Positions 8,244 through 9,986 of a stretch of DNA of 9,986 nucleotides are shown piece after piece; the stretch's first letter is position 1; every line of letters starts with the position of its first letter. The notes beneath the pieces were generated by a model. That model did no database searches and was not told the DNA's origin. It worked only from the letters and a program-made list of their open reading frames with translations. The translations under genes and the position numbers were made by a program. This DNA comes from Endomicrobium sp. (lineage in GTDB: Bacteria > Elusimicrobiota > Endomicrobiia > Endomicrobiales > Endomicrobiaceae), in assembly GCA_031264425.1 (NCBI GenBank), contig JAISDY010000012.1:1-9986 (forward strand). Reading direction: 5' to 3'.

Positions 8244-8250
8244 GGAGGAG
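8244..8250 (+). promoter_or_regulatory. Strong Shine-Dalgarno site for the CbiM-family gene
   Basis: GGAGGAG lies just before the ATG at 8253. It is the strongest ribosome site in the window and fixes the start of the CbiM-family protein, giving the diagnostic N-terminus MHIPDGFL. The core-to-ATG spacing is about 4 bases, slightly short. It implies that this gene is translated independently of lptG. Confidence 0.8.
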
Positions 8251-8252
8251 AT

Positions 8253-8939
8253 ATGCATATACCGGACGGATTTTTAAACAATAATTTGGCAGGAGGACTG
8301 CTTGCCGGAGCTTTAGGCATGCTTGGATATTGCTTAAATAAAATATTAAAAACTATAACGGTTACTGTAGGAATAATTGCAGATAACGTTTCAGGTGCAA
8401 ACATAGGTTCGCAATCATTTGGATTTTCAGAAAATACCGGCAAATATTTCCAAAGATTGACTTTGGTGGCTCTTTGGGTATTTGCTTTCCAAATGTTTAA
8501 TATACCGGTAAAATCCGCGACCTCGGCTCATTTGCTTGGCGGAATTTTCGCCGCCATCCTTGCGGGTCCATTTGCAGGTTTTATAATAATGTCTTTTGTC
8601 CTCATTATACAATCTTTATTTTTCTCAGACGGCGGAGTTTTAGCACTTGGCGCAAACATTCTTAATATGGCTTTTATAGGATCTTTTTTATCTTATTATG
8701 TGTATAAAGCTTTTTCAAACAAAAGTCGGCATTTTGGAGTTTTCGCCGCGTGCTTTTTCTCTGTTATGGCAGCTTCTTTGGCATGCCTTATAGAGCTCGG
8801 GTTGTCAGGGTCAATAGCGTTTTCAACGGCATTTAAAAATATGATGAGCTTACATTTTGGAGTATCTTGCCTTGAAACATTAATAACCATTGCATTGCTT
8901 AAAGCGTTTAGAAGCGTAAATGGAGAATCTAATGAATAA
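8253..8939 (+). CDS. cbiM: CbiM-family ECF transporter substrate-binding membrane protein, probably nickel-specific (NikM/LarM-like)
   Basis: A 228-residue polytopic membrane protein beginning MHIPDGFL, the diagnostic N-terminus of the CbiM/NikM family, in which the free N-terminal amine and His2 help hold the metal. Further signatures are IPVKSATSAHLLGGIFAAILAGPFAGF (84-110; His93 is the probable third metal ligand), QSLFFSDGGVLALGANILNMAFIG (120-143), and ELGLSG with a C-terminal ETLITIALLKAF helix. These proteins bind Co2+ or Ni2+ from outside and work with a small partner (CbiN or a PDGLE protein), an EcfT-type protein and an ATPase. The partner is the next gene, with overlapping ends; the T and A components are not in the window. 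Linkage to larB favours nickel. The loop after the first helix (about 31-66) appears some 20-25 residues longer than in Salmonella CbiM, recalled from memory. Family certain, metal inferred. Confidence 0.92.
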   Translation: MHIPDGFLNNNLAGGLLAGALGMLGYCLNKILKTITVTVGIIADNVSGANIGSQSFGFSENTGKYFQRLTLVALWVFAFQMFNIPVKSATSAHLLGGIFAAILAGPFAGFIIMSFVLIIQSLFFSDGGVLALGANILNMAFIGSFLSYYVYKAFSNKSRHFGVFAACFFSVMAASLACLIELGLSGSIAFSTAFKNMMSLHFGVSCLETLITIALLKAFRSVNGESNE

Positions 8940-9228
8940 AAAGAAGTTAACGTTTATAATTCCTATATTTACAGTATTTTTAGCAAGTTTATTTGCTTCA
9001 AAACTTCCGGACACTTTGGAAACGATTGCCATAAATTACGAATTTATAAATAAAGCTAAAGAAACATCGTCTCTATTCTCCGGATATTGCTTCCCTTTTG
9101 TGGAAAATCATCATGCGTCAACATTTTTAGCGGGGATTATTGGATTAGCGCTCCTTTATGTCCTATTTAAAATTACAACAAAAATAGTAAAAAGTTTAGC
9201 AAAATTAATTTATGAAGAAAGCAAATGA
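8932..9228 (+). CDS. PDGLE-domain (CbiN/NikN/LarN-like) small membrane component of the nickel/cobalt transporter
   Basis: A 98-residue protein with two membrane helices (about 6-24 and 63-82) and an external loop of about 40 residues. Just after the first helix comes LPDTLE (25-30), a variant of the PDGLE motif that names the family. NHHASTFLAGIIG (59-71) leads into the second helix as in other members; the two adjacent histidines could touch metal, which is speculative. Family members are thought to insert their loop into the CbiM-type protein to help open the metal path. The start at 8932 is preferred because GGAG (8922-8925) sits 6 bases upstream of it and the resulting N-terminus is MNKKKLTF. 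An in-frame ATG at 8920 would add MENL and lacks such a site. The gene overlaps the end of the CbiM-family gene by 8 bp and the start of larB by 17 bp, indicating coupled expression. Confidence 0.82.
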   Translation: MNKKKLTFIIPIFTVFLASLFASKLPDTLETIAINYEFINKAKETSSLFSGYCFPFVENHHASTFLAGIIGLALLYVLFKITTKIVKSLAKLIYEESK

Positions 9229-9985
9229 TAAAAAAGCAATCATTAAACTTTTAAAAATGGTTCAATCGGGAGCTATCTCCCCTGAAGACGCTATATTGCA
9301 TTTGCAAACCGCGCCTTTTGAAGATTTAGGTTTTGCAAACATTGACTATCACAGAAACTTGAGGCAAGGGGTTGGAGAAGTTATTTTTGGACAAGGAAAA
9401 ACTCAAGAGCAAATAGCAAACATTGTTTTAAATATGCTGGATAAAAATATAGATAATATTATCATCACAAGAATATCTAAAGAGACGGCAGATTTTTTAG
9501 TAAAACAAAAAATAAATTTGGAATATCATTTAATCGCAAAGATCGCCGTGGCGAAACGCAATAAAATTAATAAACTTCTAGGTTCTGTTATTATAGTTTC
9601 CGGAGGAACAAGCGATATTCCCGTATGCGAAGAAGCTGCGATAACAGCTGAAACACTCGGAAGCCAAGTCACTCGCTTATACGATGTCGGAGTGGCAGGA
9701 ATACATAGGCTTTTGTCTAAATACGAAACTCTTGCAAAAGCAAGAGTTATAGTGGTAGTCGCGGGTATGGAAGGAGCTCTTGCAAGCGTGGTGGGAGGAC
9801 TTGTAAGCTGTCCTATAATAGCAGTCCCTACAAGCATAGGGTACGGTTCAAATTTTGAAGGGCTTTCAGCTTTGCTTAGTATGCTTAACTCTTGCTCAAA
9901 TGGAATTTCAGTAGTAAACATAGACAATGGTTTTGGAGCGGGTTTTATTGCAAATCGTATCAACAAAATGGAGAGCATTAAATGA
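9212..9985 (+). CDS. larB: LarB, nickel-pincer cofactor biosynthesis protein (nicotinic acid adenine dinucleotide carboxylase/hydrolase)
   Basis: A 257-residue cytoplasmic protein, full length for the family. The N-terminal part (about 8-110) has the LarB-type start LL..VQSGAISPEDAILHL and YHRNLRQGVGEVIFGQGKT (46-64). The C-terminal half is a PurE-like (AIR carboxylase) domain: GGTSD (131-135), RLYDVGVAGIHR (155-166), VVVAGMEGALASVVGGLV (181-198), AVPTSIGYG (204-212), MLNSC (224-228) and VVNIDNGFGAG (234-244). In Lactobacillus plantarum, LarB carboxylates the pyridine ring of nicotinic acid adenine dinucleotide and cleaves the phosphoanhydride, giving the dicarboxylated mononucleotide used by LarE and LarC. 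Cys228 in MLNSC appears to match the cysteine that forms an adduct with the pyridine ring there. The ATG at 9212 overlaps the PDGLE gene by 17 bp and lacks a good ribosome site, so coupling is likely. The stop forms an ATGA overlap with an ATG at 9982, the likely start of the next operon gene. Confidence 0.94.
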   Translation: MKKANDKKAIIKLLKMVQSGAISPEDAILHLQTAPFEDLGFANIDYHRNLRQGVGEVIFGQGKTQEQIANIVLNMLDKNIDNIIITRISKETADFLVKQKINLEYHLIAKIAVAKRNKINKLLGSVIIVSGGTSDIPVCEEAAITAETLGSQVTRLYDVGVAGIHRLLSKYETLAKARVIVVVAGMEGALASVVGGLVSCPIIAVPTSIGYGSNFEGLSALLSMLNSCSNGISVVNIDNGFGAGFIANRINKMESIK

Positions 9986-9986
9986 A

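Noticed and set aside
8217..8252. Possible cobalamin or NiCo riboswitch ahead of the CbiM-family gene.
   Set aside because: The gap is only 36 bp, too short for either aptamer, and shows no conserved box. Such an element would have to lie within lptG, where the sequence is plainly coding.
9526..9978. A 150-codon open frame antisense to larB.
   Set aside because: It lies wholly opposite a convincing LarB coding region, its translation resembles no family I know, and it has no ribosome site; it is a shadow frame.

Overview
The window is AT-rich (roughly mid-30s percent GC by eye) and comes from a Gram-negative (diderm) bacterium: it carries both permeases of the LPS exporter (lptF, lptG) and a giant outer-membrane barrel protein. 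The short intergenic gaps and the SprA-like protein would fit an Elusimicrobiota/Endomicrobium-type genome or another lineage outside classical Bacteroidota. That placement is an inference from style and gene content, not a demonstrated assignment. No mobile elements, CRISPR arrays, rRNA or tRNA genes are visible.

Left part, minus strand (1-5908): a 1768-residue SprA/Sov-like protein (602-5908) is followed 8 bp later by comF, a zinc-ribbon phosphoribosyltransferase-type competence protein that runs off the left edge (1-593). The two look like one transcription unit, read from a good sigma70-type promoter just upstream of the sprA start. SprA/Sov is the outer-membrane translocon of the type IX secretion system (T9SS), and this copy keeps the hallmark motifs along its whole length but is much shorter than the Bacteroidota proteins.

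Middle (5909-8216): a 98-bp divergent intergenic region separates sprA from lptF and lptG on the plus strand. These two genes overlap by 4 bp and encode the transmembrane halves of the LptB2FG transporter that extracts LPS from the inner membrane. Outer-membrane barrel and LPS export genes thus diverge from one control region.

Right part, plus strand (8253-9986): a tightly overlapping nickel gene set consisting of a CbiM-family ECF transporter S component, a PDGLE-domain (CbiN-like) small membrane partner, and larB, the first enzyme of nickel-pincer nucleotide (NPN) cofactor synthesis. larB ends in an ATGA stop/start overlap, so another gene, plausibly another lar or transporter gene, continues past the right edge. 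The linkage suggests that the CbiM/PDGLE pair imports nickel rather than cobalt, to feed the cofactor of lactate racemase-like enzymes.

The most notable item is the compact SprA-like translocon, which may mark a divergent T9SS-like machinery or a related unassigned export system.
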